Shown here: positions 45,907-55,054 of the stretch, in pieces
Layout: the number at the start of each line of letters is the position of its first letter
Numbering within the stretch: position 1 is the first letter of the stretch
Assembly (NCBI RefSeq): GCF_027912415.1
Contig: NZ_CP115175.1
Span: 806,001-870,000, forward strand
Reading direction: 5' to 3'
Length of the DNA: 64,000 nt
Origin: Homoserinibacter sp. YIM 151385
GTDB taxonomy: Bacteria; Actinomycetota; Actinomycetes; Actinomycetales; Microbacteriaceae
Position numbers and translations under genes: made by a program
The notes under the pieces: generated by a model
Databases searched by the model: none
What the model saw: the letters and a program-made list of their open reading frames with translations, nothing else
What the model was told of the DNA's origin: nothing

Positions 45907-46371
45907 CTCGAGCTCCGGCCACGCCGCCGCGAGCCCCGGGTGCAGCTCGCGCGCGGGCACCTGAGCGCACGGCACCCACTCGAGGGCGACCGACTCGGCA
46001 TCGCCGAGGAAGGGCTCGAAGCGCTCGCGCGCCCGCGCGATGACGGTCGTGTACGACCAGTAGCCGAGATCGAGGACGTGCTCGCCGAGCACCTCGACGA
46101 GCTCGGGCGGCACGCCGGCCTCCTCGTCCGCCTCGCGGATCGCGGCCGAGGCGGCGGACTCCCCCGACTTCCGCGCCCCGCCCGGGAGCCCCCAGGTGCC
46201 GCCGAAATGGCTCCAGCCCACGCGGAGCTGCAGGAGCGCGTCGCCGTCCTCGAGGATCAGCAGGCCGGCCGCGCCGTAGCGGCCCCAGAAGCGGCCCCGC
46301 GCACCCTCGACCCATTCGTCCCCCGAGCCCAGCGGGCGCCGCGCGCTCGGGTCGTGGCTCGCTCGGGACAT
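45856..46371 (-). CDS. NUDIX hydrolase
   Basis: The protein has 171 residues. The Nudix box GX5EX7REXXEEXG is intact in GARKSGESAASAAIREADEE. It hydrolyses a nucleoside diphosphate linked to another group; WSHFGGTWGLPGG resembles MutT-like 8-oxo-dGTP or ADP-ribose enzymes, but the substrate cannot be fixed. The C-terminal tail is Gly/Leu-rich. ATG 46371 lies six bases after TAGGCT (reverse of 46378-46383); a GTG at 46377 is upstream in frame. Confidence 0.88.
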   Translation of the reverse strand: MSRASHDPSARRPLGSGDEWVEGARGRFWGRYGAAGLLILEDGDALLQLRVGWSHFGGTWGLPGGARKSGESAASAAIREADEEAGVPPELVEVLGEHVLDLGYWSYTTVIARARERFEPFLGDAESVALEWVPCAQVPARELHPGLAAAWPELELRAGELGGLGLGLGGE

Positions 46372-46448
46372 GTCCACAGCCTAGACGCGAGGCGTCCGGG
46401 TGGACCGGGCGCTCCACCATGTCGGGAGCCCCTCCTAGGCTTCCTGTC

Positions 46449-47510
46449 ATGACCCCCGGAATCGTCCCCCCGTACCTCCTCGCCCGGCTCGCCGAGGCGG
46501 GCGACGCCCGCTTCGAGCGCGCGGCGGTCGCGGCCCGCCGCACCCTCCTCGCCGACGAGCCGCTCCGCGCGGCGCGCATCACGCTGAGCATCGACGAGGG
46601 CGGCCGCCTCGTCGCCGAGCTCAGCGACGCGCCGAACCGGACGGTGGCGGATGCCGGCGGGGCCGAGACGCTGCCGGGTCGCGTCGTGCGGCGCGAGGGC
46701 GAGCCCGCGACGGGCGATGCCGCGGCCGACGAGGCCTACGAGGGTCTCGGCGCCACCTTCGCCCTCTTCTCCGAGGTCTACGGCCGCAACTCGATCGACG
46801 GCGACGGCATGCCGCTCGAGGCGAGCGTGCACTACGGCGAGGACTACGACAACGCCTTCTGGAACGGCGAGCGCATGGTCTTCGGCGACGGCGACGGCGA
46901 GGTCTTCGGGCGCTTCACGGCATCCCTCTCGGTCATCGGGCACGAGCTCGCCCACGGCGTCACCGAGCACACGGCGGGGCTCGTCTACCGGGGGCAGTCG
47001 GGCGCGCTCAACGAGTCCGTGTCGGATGTGTTCGGCGCCCTCGTCGAGCAGCGGGTCGCGGGGCAGACGGCGGACGAGGCGAGCTGGCTGATCGGCGAGG
47101 GGCTGTTCACACCCGAGGTGGAGGGCTCGGCGCTGCGCTCGATGAAGGCGCCGGGCACCGCGTACGACGACGACGTGCTCGGCAAGGACCCGCAGCCGGG
47201 CCACATGGACGACTACATCGAGACGAGCGAGGACGACGGCGGGGTCCACCTCAACTCGGGCATCCCGAACCGCGCCTTCCATCTCGCGGCGGTCGAGCTG
47301 GGCGGCGAGGCCTGGGAGCGCGCGGGGCGCATCTGGTACGACGCCCTCACGGCCGGCGGCCTCTCGCCGACCACCGACTTCGCCGGCTTCGCGGCCGCGA
47401 CGGCGGCCGCCGCGACCGCGCGATACGGTGAGGCATCGGCCGAGACCGCCGCGGTGCGCGCGGGCTGGGCCGGGGTGGGAGTCGAGATCGATGACGGCAG
47501 CGCCGGGTGA
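46449..47510 (+). CDS. Protealysin-like M4 metallopeptidase
   Basis: The protein has 353 residues. The zinc site HELAH (His 165, Glu 166, His 169), the third ligand in GALNESVSDVFG (Glu 189) and VHLNSGIPNRAF with the catalytic His are present. The N-terminus has no signal peptide but the short propeptide motif IVPPYLLARLAEAG of protealysins, so the enzyme probably acts inside the cell or leaves by another route. ATG 46449 lies seven bases after TAGGCT (46436-46441). The last 20 bases overlap the emfourin gene, its likely inhibitor. Confidence 0.93.
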   Translation: MTPGIVPPYLLARLAEAGDARFERAAVAARRTLLADEPLRAARITLSIDEGGRLVAELSDAPNRTVADAGGAETLPGRVVRREGEPATGDAAADEAYEGLGATFALFSEVYGRNSIDGDGMPLEASVHYGEDYDNAFWNGERMVFGDGDGEVFGRFTASLSVIGHELAHGVTEHTAGLVYRGQSGALNESVSDVFGALVEQRVAGQTADEASWLIGEGLFTPEVEGSALRSMKAPGTAYDDDVLGKDPQPGHMDDYIETSEDDGGVHLNSGIPNRAFHLAAVELGGEAWERAGRIWYDALTAGGLSPTTDFAGFAAATAAAATARYGEASAETAAVRAGWAGVGVEIDDGSAG

Positions 47511-47811
47511 CGAGGTCCTCCGGATCGAGGTCGCGCGCGCGGGCGGCGTCGCGGGTCTGACCCGTCGCTGGGCGGTCGACCCCGAGCCCGCCGAGCGGAG
47601 CGCCTGGGCGAGTCTCGTCGAGGCCTGTCCGTGGGATGCGGCGCCCGCCGAGTCGAGTGGAGCCGCACGCGTCGTCGTCGACCGCTTCGTCTGGGCGATC
47701 GTCGCCCGGACGACGACCGTCGAGCACCGCGCGAGCGTGCCGGAGCCCGAGCTCGAAGGCCCCTGGCGGGAGCTCGTCGAGCGCGTGCGAGCGGAGGGCG
47801 GCCGTGGCTGA
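47491..47811 (+). CDS. Emfourin-type protealysin inhibitor
   Basis: The protein has 106 residues. EVLRIEVARAGGVAGLTRRWAVD at the start, VVVDRFVWAIVA in the middle and PEPELEGPWRELVERVR at the end match emfourin (M4in), the cytoplasmic protein inhibitor encoded next to protealysin genes. It is expected to bind the active site of the upstream M4 enzyme. The overlap with that gene (20 bases) and with the S4 gene (8 bases) indicates one coupled operon. Confidence 0.85.
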   Translation: MTAAPGDEVLRIEVARAGGVAGLTRRWAVDPEPAERSAWASLVEACPWDAAPAESSGAARVVVDRFVWAIVARTTTVEHRASVPEPELEGPWRELVERVRAEGGRG

Positions 47812-48175
47812 GCCGGCCGCCGTGCGCGTCGACGCCTGGGTCTGGGCGGTACGCCTCTACAAGACGCGGAGCGCGGCGACCGCCGCATGCAAGGCGGGCC
47901 ACGTCCGCATCGACGGCGAGCGCGCGAAGCCCTCGCAGGCGGTCCGCCTCGGCGCCGAGGTGCGCGCCCTCACGGAGGGCGGCACCCGCATCGTCGTGGC
48001 GCGCCGCCTCATCCACAAGCGGGTGGGCGCCGCGATCGCGGCCGAGTGCCTCGAGGATCGGACGCCGCCGCCCCCGCCGCGCGAGGAGCGCGTGCTCGTC
48101 GGCGTGCGCGAGCGCGGGGCGGGCCGGCCGACGAAGCGCGACCGGCGCGAGCTCGACCGGCTGCAGGGGCGCTGA
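47804..48175 (+). CDS. S4-domain RNA-binding protein (Hsp15-like)
   Basis: The protein has 123 residues. VRVDAWVWAVRLYKTRSAATAACKAGHVRIDG is the S4 domain, followed by AKPSQAVRLGAEV and a basic C-terminal tail, as in Hsp15/RNA-binding S4 proteins, which in E. coli binds stalled 50S subunits. GGAGGGCGGCC precedes GTG 47804. The overlap with the emfourin gene links it to the protease module; whether this is functional is unknown. Confidence 0.88.
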   Translation: MAEPAAVRVDAWVWAVRLYKTRSAATAACKAGHVRIDGERAKPSQAVRLGAEVRALTEGGTRIVVARRLIHKRVGAAIAAECLEDRTPPPPPREERVLVGVRERGAGRPTKRDRRELDRLQGR

Positions 48176-48208
48176 CCGGACCCGGGAGCACCGGCCGGGT
48201 CGCTGACC

Positions 48209-48697
48209 TCAGGCGGCGGGCAGCGCCGCCTCGACGGCCGCGATGACCTCGGGCGCATCCGGCTCGGTCGCCGGACGGAAGCGCGTCACGGTGTCATCCG
48301 GCGCGATCACGAACTTCTCGAAGTTCCACTTCACCTTGCCGGCCTTGCCGTCCGCATCCCGCACCTGCGTGAGCTCCGCGTAGAGCGGGTGCTGGTGGCG
48401 GCCGTTGACCTTCGTCTTCTCGAACATGGGGAAGGTCACGCCGTAGGTGGTGGAGCAGAACTCCTGGATCTGCTCGGCGGAGCCGGGCTCCTGTCCGAGG
48501 AACTGGTTGCAGGGGAACCCGAGCACCGTGAGACCGCGCTCGCCGTACTCGCGCTGCAGCCGCTCGAGCTTCTCGTACTGGGGCGTGAGCCCGCACTTCG
48601 AGGCGACGTTCACGACGATGACCGCGCGGTCCGCGTAGGCCGCGAGCGTGGTCTCCTCGCCGTCGATGGTCGTGAGGGGGATGTCGCGGAGGCTCAT
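48209..48697 (-). CDS. Glutathione peroxidase family (thiol peroxidase)
   Basis: The protein has 162 residues. NVASKCGLTPQYEKLERL contains the peroxidatic Cys (residue 35), FPCNQFLGQEPGS carries a resolving Cys and the active Gln, and VKWNFEKFVI the Trp/Asn pair. Actinobacteria lack glutathione, so it most likely uses thioredoxin or mycothiol-linked reduction. ATG 48697 lies six bases after TAGGCT (reverse of 48704-48709), suggesting a leaderless mRNA. Convergent with the S4 gene. Confidence 0.93.
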   Translation of the reverse strand: MSLRDIPLTTIDGEETTLAAYADRAVIVVNVASKCGLTPQYEKLERLQREYGERGLTVLGFPCNQFLGQEPGSAEQIQEFCSTTYGVTFPMFEKTKVNGRHQHPLYAELTQVRDADGKAGKVKWNFEKFVIAPDDTVTRFRPATEPDAPEVIAAVEAALPAA

Positions 48698-48759
48698 GCC
48701 GGAAGCCTAGGCCCGCCCGCGTCCGGCATGCTGGGAGGCGGGTGCGCGAGGATGGCGGC

Positions 48760-50592
48760 ATGCCCGGCGACATCGGCGACTACGCGCTCATCGGCGACCT
48801 CCACACGGCCGCGCTGGTCGGCCGGGACGGCAGCCTGGACTGGTTCTGCGCGCCGCGCTTCGACTCCCCCAGCATGTTCGCCGCGATCCTCGGCGACGAG
48901 GAGCAGGGCCGCTGGCGCATCGCCCCCGCGGGCGCGGGCCCGGAGGAGCCGGCGACCTCCCGCCGCTACGAGGGCGAGGACTTCGTGCTCAGCACGCGCT
49001 GGATCGTCGACGACGAGACCTCGGGGTCCGGCGAGGTCGAGGTGCTCGACCTCATGCCGCGCGGCGCGCACCGCGCGGTCGTCATCCGGCGCATCCGAGG
49101 CGTCCGCGGCCGGGTGCGCATGACGCAGTCGCTCCGCATCCGCTTCGACTACGCCGGGGCCGTGCCGTGGATGCGGCAGATGCCCGAGCATGCGGGATCG
49201 GGCGAGCACGCCCTCCTCGCGGTCGCAGGACCCGATGCGGCGCTGATCCGCGGGCCGCGCTTCCGGGCGCTGGATCACGAGCACCGCGCCGAGCTCGAGG
49301 TGGCGGAAGGCGAGGTCGTCGACACGGTGCTCGGCTGGCACCGCTCCTGGGATGCGCCGCCGCCGCCCGTCGACGTCGACGCGGCGATCGAGGCGACGCG
49401 GGCCTGGTGGTCCGACTGGATCGCGAGCTGCGATGCGCCGGCCGTCCACCCGGAGGCGGTGCGACGATCCCTCCTCGTGCTCCGCGCGCTGACCCTCGAG
49501 GAGACGGGCGGCGTCGTCGCCGCCGCGACGACGAGCCTCCCCGAGGAGGACGGCGGGGAACGGAACTGGGACTACCGCTTCGTGTGGCTCCGCGACGCCT
49601 CCCTCACGCTCGAGGCTCTCATGCTCCACGGCTACGCCGAGGAGGCGAGCGAGTGGCGCGCCTGGCTGCTCCGCGCGATCGCGGGCGACCCCGCGGACCT
49701 GCAGATCATGTACGGCGTCGGCGGCGAGCGCCGGCTCCCCGAGGAGGTCCTCGCGCACCTCCCGGGTCACCGCGGCGCGGCCCCCGTCCGCATCGGCAAC
49801 CAGGCGGCGGAGCAGTTCCAGGGCGACATCTTCGGCGAGGTCATGCTCGCGCTCGAGCGCGCCCGGCGGATCGGGGTCGCGGAGGACCGCTTCTCCTGGT
49901 CGCTCCAGGTGGCGCTGCTGGAGTACCTCGAGACCGTGCTCGACCGCCCCGATCACGGCATCTGGGAGATCCGCGGGCCGGAGCGCTGGTTCACCCACTC
50001 GCGCGTGATGATCTGGGCGGCCTTCGACTGCGGCGTCCGCGCCATCGAGGAGCTCGGGCTGCGCGGCCCGCTCGAGCGGTGGCGCGATGTGCGCGCTCGG
50101 CTCCGCGAGGAGATCGAGACACGCGGCGTCGACCCGGCGACGGGAGCCTTCCGCCAGCACTACGACGCGGACGAGGTGGATGCCGCCCTGCTCGCGATCC
50201 CCCAGACGGGCTTCGTCGAGGCGGGCGACGAGCGGATGCGGCGGACCGTCGAGCGGATCGAGTCCGAGCTCATGCGGGACGGCCTCGTGCGCCGCTACCG
50301 CACCGAGTCCGGCGTGGACGGGCTCGAGGGCGACGAGCACCCCTTCCTCGCCTGCTCCTTCTGGCTCGTGCGGCAGTACGCCGAATCGGATCGCGTCGGG
50401 GACGCCTCGGCGCTCCTCGACCGGCTCGTCGCGTCCGCGAACGACGTCGGCCTCCTCGCGGAGGAGCTGGATCCGGCGACCGGCCGCGCGATGGGCAACA
50501 CCCCGCAGGCGCTCTCGCATCTCGCCCTCGTGAAGGCGGCGGATGCCGTGAGCGCGGCGATCGCCCGGCGTGACGACGGCGGTCGGGCGTAG
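48760..50592 (+). CDS. Glycoside hydrolase family 15 (glucoamylase/trehalase-like)
   Basis: The protein has 610 residues. IGDYALIGDLHTAALVGRDG with SLDWFCAPRFDSPS is the N-terminal beta-domain; ERNWDYRFVWLRDASLTLEAL begins the (alpha/alpha)6 barrel with its catalytic acid region; DEHPFLACSFWLVRQYAE is near the end. Actinobacterial members include trehalases and glucoamylases; no signal peptide is seen, so an intracellular substrate such as trehalose or glycogen pieces is likely. ATG 48760 follows GAGGAT by six bases, a weak -10; GTG 48742 is also in frame. Confidence 0.9.
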   Translation: MPGDIGDYALIGDLHTAALVGRDGSLDWFCAPRFDSPSMFAAILGDEEQGRWRIAPAGAGPEEPATSRRYEGEDFVLSTRWIVDDETSGSGEVEVLDLMPRGAHRAVVIRRIRGVRGRVRMTQSLRIRFDYAGAVPWMRQMPEHAGSGEHALLAVAGPDAALIRGPRFRALDHEHRAELEVAEGEVVDTVLGWHRSWDAPPPPVDVDAAIEATRAWWSDWIASCDAPAVHPEAVRRSLLVLRALTLEETGGVVAAATTSLPEEDGGERNWDYRFVWLRDASLTLEALMLHGYAEEASEWRAWLLRAIAGDPADLQIMYGVGGERRLPEEVLAHLPGHRGAAPVRIGNQAAEQFQGDIFGEVMLALERARRIGVAEDRFSWSLQVALLEYLETVLDRPDHGIWEIRGPERWFTHSRVMIWAAFDCGVRAIEELGLRGPLERWRDVRARLREEIETRGVDPATGAFRQHYDADEVDAALLAIPQTGFVEAGDERMRRTVERIESELMRDGLVRRYRTESGVDGLEGDEHPFLACSFWLVRQYAESDRVGDASALLDRLVASANDVGLLAEELDPATGRAMGNTPQALSHLALVKAADAVSAAIARRDDGGRA

Positions 50593-50601
50593 CGTGGCGG
50601 C

Positions 50602-50886
50602 ATGAGCACCGAGTTCCGCCACGATCCCGAGCTGAAGCGCTACTCCATGCACGTCGGGGGCGAGCTCGTGAGCGTGCTCGAGTACCGCGACCACGGCGCG
50701 AGCGTCGTGATGCACCACACGGTGACCGTGCCGCGCCATCGCGGGCGCGGCTTCGCGGCGAAGCTCGTCGAGCACGCGGTCGACGACGTCGCCTCGCGTG
50801 ACGGCCGCATCACCCCGACGTGCTGGTTCGTCGCGGAGTGGTTCGATCGGCACCCGGAGCGCGCGGGCCTCCTCGCGGGGTCCTGA
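50602..50886 (+). CDS. GNAT-like small N-acetyltransferase
   Basis: The protein has 94 residues. It consists of the core strands of the short GNAT subgroup: GELVSVLEYRDHGASVVMHHTVTVP, then RHRGRGFAAKLVEHAVDDVAS (acetyl-CoA loop R-G-R-G-x-A) and WFVAEWFDRHPE. Targets of this YidJ/Acetyltransf_CG-like group are unknown. ATG 50602 lies six bases after TAGCGT (50590-50595), suggesting a leaderless mRNA. The next gene starts two bases after its stop. Confidence 0.85.
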   Translation: MSTEFRHDPELKRYSMHVGGELVSVLEYRDHGASVVMHHTVTVPRHRGRGFAAKLVEHAVDDVASRDGRITPTCWFVAEWFDRHPERAGLLAGS

Positions 50887-50888
50887 GG

Positions 50889-51557
50889 ATGCGGCGGGCC
50901 TGGTCGGCGGCGGAGATCCGCGCGGCCGAGCGGCCGCTCGTCGAGGCCGGCGTGCCGCTCATGGCCCGTGCCGCGGCGGGGCTCGCCGCGCTGCTGCGCG
51001 AGCGGGTGCCGGCCGACCGGCTGGTGCTCGTGCTCGCGGGCTCCGGCGACAACGGGGCGGATGCGCTCTACGCCGGCGCCGAGCTCGCCGCGGCGGGGCG
51101 GCCCGTCGCCTTCGTCGCGCTGGGAGGCCGCATCCACGAGGCGGCGCGCTCGGCGGCGGTCGCCGCCGGCGCACGGCAGCTGGAGCTGCGCGCGCTCCTC
51201 GACGAGGCGCTCGAGGCGGGCGCGCTCGTCGACGGCGTCCTCGGCACCGGGAGCACGCCCTCCCCCGCGCTGCGGGATCCGGCCGCCTCCGCGATCGGCA
51301 CGCTCCGCTCGCTGCTCGAGGAGCCGGACCGGCCGCTCGTGATCGCGGTCGACCTCCCGAGCGGCCTGCACCCCGACACCGGCGAGGCGCCCGACGGCAA
51401 CGTCCTCCCCGCGGATGCGACGGCGGTCTTCGGTGCGCTCAAGACCGGACTGCTGCTCGGCGAGGGGCCGCGCCTCGCGGGCGAGCTCGTGCTCGTCGAC
51501 ATCGGTCTCGGTCCCGCGCTCGAGGGCGTCGCACCGGGGCTCGAGCTGCCCGACTGA
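50889..51557 (+). CDS. nnrE: NAD(P)H-hydrate epimerase domain protein
   Basis: The protein has 222 residues. WSAAEIRAAERPLVEAGVPLMARA, LVLAGSGDNGADALYAG and IAVDLPSGLHPDTG are typical of the YjeF N-terminal domain, which interconverts R and S forms of damaged NAD(P)H hydrates. The dehydratase domain often fused to it is missing here and not found next door. The ATG is two bases after the GNAT stop, so translation is coupled. Confidence 0.88.
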   Translation: MRRAWSAAEIRAAERPLVEAGVPLMARAAAGLAALLRERVPADRLVLVLAGSGDNGADALYAGAELAAAGRPVAFVALGGRIHEAARSAAVAAGARQLELRALLDEALEAGALVDGVLGTGSTPSPALRDPAASAIGTLRSLLEEPDRPLVIAVDLPSGLHPDTGEAPDGNVLPADATAVFGALKTGLLLGEGPRLAGELVLVDIGLGPALEGVAPGLELPD

Positions 51558-51588
51558 GCGAGGAGGACGAGGAGGCGTGCGGCCCCCG

Positions 51589-52167
51589 TCAACCCTTCGC
51601 CTTCGCGGCCGCCTTCGCCGCCTGCTTCGTCGCGCGGACCTTCCCGAGCGATTCGGCATCCACGATGTCGGCGACCGAGCGGAAGCTGCCGGCCTCGCCG
51701 TAGGCGCCCGCCGCATCCCGCCATCCGGCGCCGTCGAAGCCCGTCTGCTTGCCGAGGAGCGCGAGGAAGATGCGCGCCTTCTGCTCGCCGAAGCCGGGCA
51801 GGGCCTTCAGCCGCCTCAGCACCTCGCCGCCGTCGGGCGCATCGCGCTCCCAGATCGCGGCGGCATCCCCCGCGTACTCGTCGACGATCGTCCGCGCGAG
51901 CGTCTGCACGCGCCCGGCCATCGAGCCCGGGTAGCGGTGCACCGCCGGCGTCTGCCGGAAGACCGCCTCGAGCGCCTCGGGGTCGTGCCCGGCGAGGGCG
52001 GCCGCGTCGAAGGCGCCGAGCCGGTCGCGGATCTTCGCGGGCCCTGCGAAGGCCGTCTCCATCGCGACCTGCTGGTCGAGCAGCATCCCGACGAGCAGCG
52101 CGAGCGGGTCGGTCGAGAGCAGCCGGTCGGCGTCGTCGTCGCCCGTGATGTGGAGGTCTGCGTCCAT
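51589..52167 (-). CDS. HhH-GPD base-excision repair-like protein
   Basis: The protein has 192 residues. The helix-hairpin-helix LKALPGFGEQKARIFLALLGKQ is clear, and LVGMLLDQQVAMETAFAGP resembles the start of the HhH-GPD domain. The usual catalytic Lys or Asp is not obvious at the normal position, so glycosylase activity is uncertain. The C-terminal tail is Lys/Ala-rich, suited to DNA contact. ATG 52167 follows GAGGAT by six bases (weak -10). Convergent with nnrE. Confidence 0.8.
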   Translation of the reverse strand: MDADLHITGDDDADRLLSTDPLALLVGMLLDQQVAMETAFAGPAKIRDRLGAFDAAALAGHDPEALEAVFRQTPAVHRYPGSMAGRVQTLARTIVDEYAGDAAAIWERDAPDGGEVLRRLKALPGFGEQKARIFLALLGKQTGFDGAGWRDAAGAYGEAGSFRSVADIVDAESLGKVRATKQAAKAAAKAKG

Positions 52168-52214
52168 GCCGCCATCCTCGCATCCCGCCCGCCCGCACGG
52201 CCCGGGATGCCGCC

Positions 52215-52724
52215 TCAGCGCCGCGGGCGGGGCGTGGCGGGGACGCCGACGAGCAGCGAGCGCGGCGGCGCCGAGACGAGCACGACGGCGCCGGCGCCGA
52301 CCGCCGAGTCCTCGCCGATCTCGATGGGGCCGAGGAGCGTCGCACCCGCCCCGATCACGACGCGGTCGCCGATCGTCGGGTGGCGCTTCACGTGCTCGGT
52401 GGAGGTGCCGCCGAGCGTGACGCCGTGGTACAGGTGCACGTCGTCCCCGACCACGGCCGTCTCCCCGATCACGACCCCCATGCCGTGGTCGATGAACAGC
52501 CGTCGGCCGATGACCGCCGCCGGATGGATCTCGACCCCCGTGACCGAGCGGGTCGCCTGCGAGACGACGCGCGCGAGCAGCCGCAGGCGCGCGCGCCAGA
52601 GCCGGCTCGCGACCCGGTGCGCCCACACGGCGTGCAGCCCCGAGTAGGTCAGCCACACCTCGAACGCGCCGCGCGCGGCAGGATCCTGCGCCTGCGCGGC
52701 GCGGATGTCCTCCCGGACCCCCAT
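52215..52724 (-). CDS. cysE: Serine O-acetyltransferase
   Basis: The protein has 169 residues, the short form common in Gram-positives. After the N-terminal helices come left-handed beta-helix hexapeptides ([54 protein letters not shown]). It makes O-acetylserine for cysteine synthesis. ATG 52724 lies 10 bases after the cysK stop; the two form a cysteine operon with cysK first. Confidence 0.95.
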   Translation of the reverse strand: MGVREDIRAAQAQDPAARGAFEVWLTYSGLHAVWAHRVASRLWRARLRLLARVVSQATRSVTGVEIHPAAVIGRRLFIDHGMGVVIGETAVVGDDVHLYHGVTLGGTSTEHVKRHPTIGDRVVIGAGATLLGPIEIGEDSAVGAGAVVLVSAPPRSLLVGVPATPRPRR

Positions 52725-52734
52725 CGCGGGCGGG

Positions 52735-53667
52735 TCAGCCCTCGAGGTGCTCGTAGAGCACCGTCGAGAGGTAGCGCTCCCCGTAGCTCGCGACGATGAC
52801 GACGATCGTCTTCCCCGCGTTCTCGGGGCGCTTCGCGAGCTCGACGGCCGCGTGCACGGTCGCGCCGGAGGAGATGCCGCCGAGGATGCCCTCCTCGGCG
52901 CCGAGGCGGCGGGCCATCGCGACCGCCTGCTCGATGTTCACATCGAGCACCTCGTCGTAGACCTCGCGGTCGAGCACCTCGGGGACGAAGTTCGCGCCGA
53001 TGCCCTGGATCTTGTGGGGGCCGGGCGCACCGCCGTTGAGGATCGCCGACTCCTCGGGCTCGACGGCGACGACCTGGAGTCCGGCCTTCTGCTCCTTGAG
53101 GTAGCGGCCGGCGCCCGTCACGGTGCCGCCGGTGCCGACGCCGGAGACGAAGATGTCGACGGCGCCGTCGGTGTCGCTCCAGATCTCGGGGCCCGTGGTG
53201 GCGTGGTGGATGGCGGGGTTCGCCTCGTTCTCGAACTGGCGCGCGAGGACGGCGCCGGTCGTCTCGGCGATCTCGGCCGCCTTCGAGACGGCGCCCTTCA
53301 TGCCCTCGCTCGCGGGCGTGAGCACGAGCTCGGCGCCGTAGGCGCGGAGCAGCTTGCGGCGCTCGAGGCTCATCGACTCCGGCATCGTGAGGATCACCTT
53401 GTAGCCGCGCGCCGCGCCGACCATCGCGAGCGCGATGCCGGTGTTGCCGCTCGTGCCCTCGACGATCGTGCCGCCCGGCTGCAGCTGCCCCGACTTCTCG
53501 GCGGCGTCGACGACGGCGATGCCGAGGCGGTCCTTGACGCTCGAGCTCGGGTTGAAGAACTCGAGCTTCGCGAGCACGGTCGCGCCGGCGCCGTCGGTCA
53601 CGCGGTTGAGTCGCACGAGCGGCGTGCCGCCGAAGGTGCCGGTGATGGAGTCGTGGATTCGGGCCAT
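52735..53667 (-). CDS. cysK: Cysteine synthase (O-acetylserine sulfhydrylase)
   Basis: The protein has 310 residues. The PLP Lys is in [13 protein letters not shown] (about residue 42); [30 protein letters not shown] and [12 protein letters not shown] are family motifs. It makes cysteine from O-acetylserine and sulfide and may form a complex with CysE, though its C-terminal contact depends on CysE's tail. ATG 53667 has GGAAG upstream; TAGGCT (reverse of 53704-53709) is the likely -10 box. Confidence 0.97.
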   Translation of the reverse strand: MARIHDSITGTFGGTPLVRLNRVTDGAGATVLAKLEFFNPSSSVKDRLGIAVVDAAEKSGQLQPGGTIVEGTSGNTGIALAMVGAARGYKVILTMPESMSLERRKLLRAYGAELVLTPASEGMKGAVSKAAEIAETTGAVLARQFENEANPAIHHATTGPEIWSDTDGAVDIFVSGVGTGGTVTGAGRYLKEQKAGLQVVAVEPEESAILNGGAPGPHKIQGIGANFVPEVLDREVYDEVLDVNIEQAVAMARRLGAEEGILGGISSGATVHAAVELAKRPENAGKTIVVIVASYGERYLSTVLYEHLEG

Positions 53668-53774
53668 GGCTTCCGCCTTCGTCGGTCGAGGGATGGTCGC
53701 CACCAGCCTATTGCGCCGCACGCGCGTCGTGCCGCTGGCGGGGTGGCCGCGGCATCCCGGTCCCGCGGCGGCGC

Positions 53775-54998
53775 TCAGTCGGCGTGCCGGTCGGCCGCGG
53801 GGATGAGCGGCAGCGCGAGGAGCGGCGCGAGCGCGACGAGCGCGAAGGCGAGCGGGTAGCCGAGCACCGCGATCGCGGCGCCCATCCCCGGGCCGACGGC
53901 GGACGCGGCGAGGAACTGCCCCGTGTTCTGCACGCCGAGCGCCCGGCCCGACCAGTCCCGGCCCGCCGCCTCCGCGACGGAGGTGAAGGCGAGGCCGTTG
54001 TCGGCGACGCTCACCGTGACGGCGGCGACGAGCAGGATCGCGGCGGCCGCGCTCCACGCGAGCGCCCCGGCCGCCGCGAGGGCGAGCATCGCCGCGATCC
54101 CGGCGAGCGCGACCCAGCGGAGCACCCGGATCCGGGAGCCGACCCGATCGCTCAGCCACCCGACCCCGATCCGCCCGAGGGCGCCGACGAACTGCGAGAG
54201 CGCGACGACGACGCCCGCGGCCGCCGGATGCCAGCCGAGCTCGGCGATGAGCCAGACGAGGCCGAAGGTCGCGAGCGTGAACTGCGGGACGACGAGCAGC
54301 GCGGACACGAGGTGGATGCGCAGGAGGAAGGCATCGCGGCGGTACGGGCCGAGACGGCGCGGGGTCGGCGACGGCGCCGCGGACTCCCGCGGCGCGGGGC
54401 GCGGCGGATCCTGGATCCCGATCGCGCAGGCGACCGCGACGAGGAGGGCGAGCACGGCCGCCAGGAGCAGCGGCCCCGCGGTGCCGGCGGCGTCCGCGAG
54501 CGGCGGCACGACGAGCGCCGCGAGCGCCACGCCGAGCGGCTGGCTCATCTGCCGGATGCCCATGGCGAGGCCGCGCCGCTCGCGCGGGAACCAGCCGACC
54601 ACGACGCGTCCGCTCGCGGCGTTCGCGCTCGCGGAGGCCGCGCCGCCGAGCCCGAGCAGGACGGCGAGGACGCCGAGCTCGCCCGCGGGCGCGGCGGCGA
54701 GCGCGAAGAGCCCCGTGAGCGCGAGCCCGCCGGCGATGACCCAGCGCTCCCCCACCCGGTCCGCGAGGGCGCCCCAGGCGACGAGCGTCAGCACCATGCC
54801 GAAGGTGGGTGCGGCGGCGAGGAGACCGGCCTCCGCGAGCGGCATGCCGCGCTCGAGGTGCAGGTGCGGGATGAGGTAGGCGGGGGTCGAGACGAGGAGC
54901 GTGCCGATCGCCTGGGCGGCGACGCCGAGCGCGAGCATCCGCCAGGCGGCGGGCGGGGCCGCCGTGCGCTCACGTTCCTGCTCCCGGTGTGTCGACAT
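53775..54998 (-). CDS. MFS transporter
   Basis: The protein has 407 residues and twelve hydrophobic segments in two halves. The loop [15 protein letters not shown] after segment 2 and its repeat [16 protein letters not shown] in the second half are the MFS A-motif. [14 protein letters not shown] and similar stretches resemble CynX/oxalate-formate-type members, but the substrate is unknown. ATG 54998 has GAGGAG upstream. It is divergent from a GntR gene with a palindrome in between, so it is probably controlled by that regulator. Confidence 0.9.
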   Translation of the reverse strand: MSTHREQERERTAAPPAAWRMLALGVAAQAIGTLLVSTPAYLIPHLHLERGMPLAEAGLLAAAPTFGMVLTLVAWGALADRVGERWVIAGGLALTGLFALAAAPAGELGVLAVLLGLGGAASASANAASGRVVVGWFPRERRGLAMGIRQMSQPLGVALAALVVPPLADAAGTAGPLLLAAVLALLVAVACAIGIQDPPRPAPRESAAPSPTPRRLGPYRRDAFLLRIHLVSALLVVPQFTLATFGLVWLIAELGWHPAAAGVVVALSQFVGALGRIGVGWLSDRVGSRIRVLRWVALAGIAAMLALAAAGALAWSAAAAILLVAAVTVSVADNGLAFTSVAEAAGRDWSGRALGVQNTGQFLAASAVGPGMGAAIAVLGYPLAFALVALAPLLALPLIPAADRHAD

Positions 54999-55025
54999 CC
55001 CGTGCTCCTCTCGTGGCGTACCATG

Positions 55026-55037
55026 CTGGTATACCAG
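55026..55037. promoter_or_regulatory. Probable GntR operator, perfect 12-bp palindrome
   Basis: CTGGTATACCAG is fully self-complementary and contains TGGT-AT-ACCA, close to the T-GT-AC-A pattern of FadR-type GntR operators. It lies between the divergent MFS and GntR starts, 27 and 17 bases from their start codons. It probably controls both genes. Confidence 0.65.
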
Positions 55038-55054
55038 ACTCGAGGGAGGTCGGG

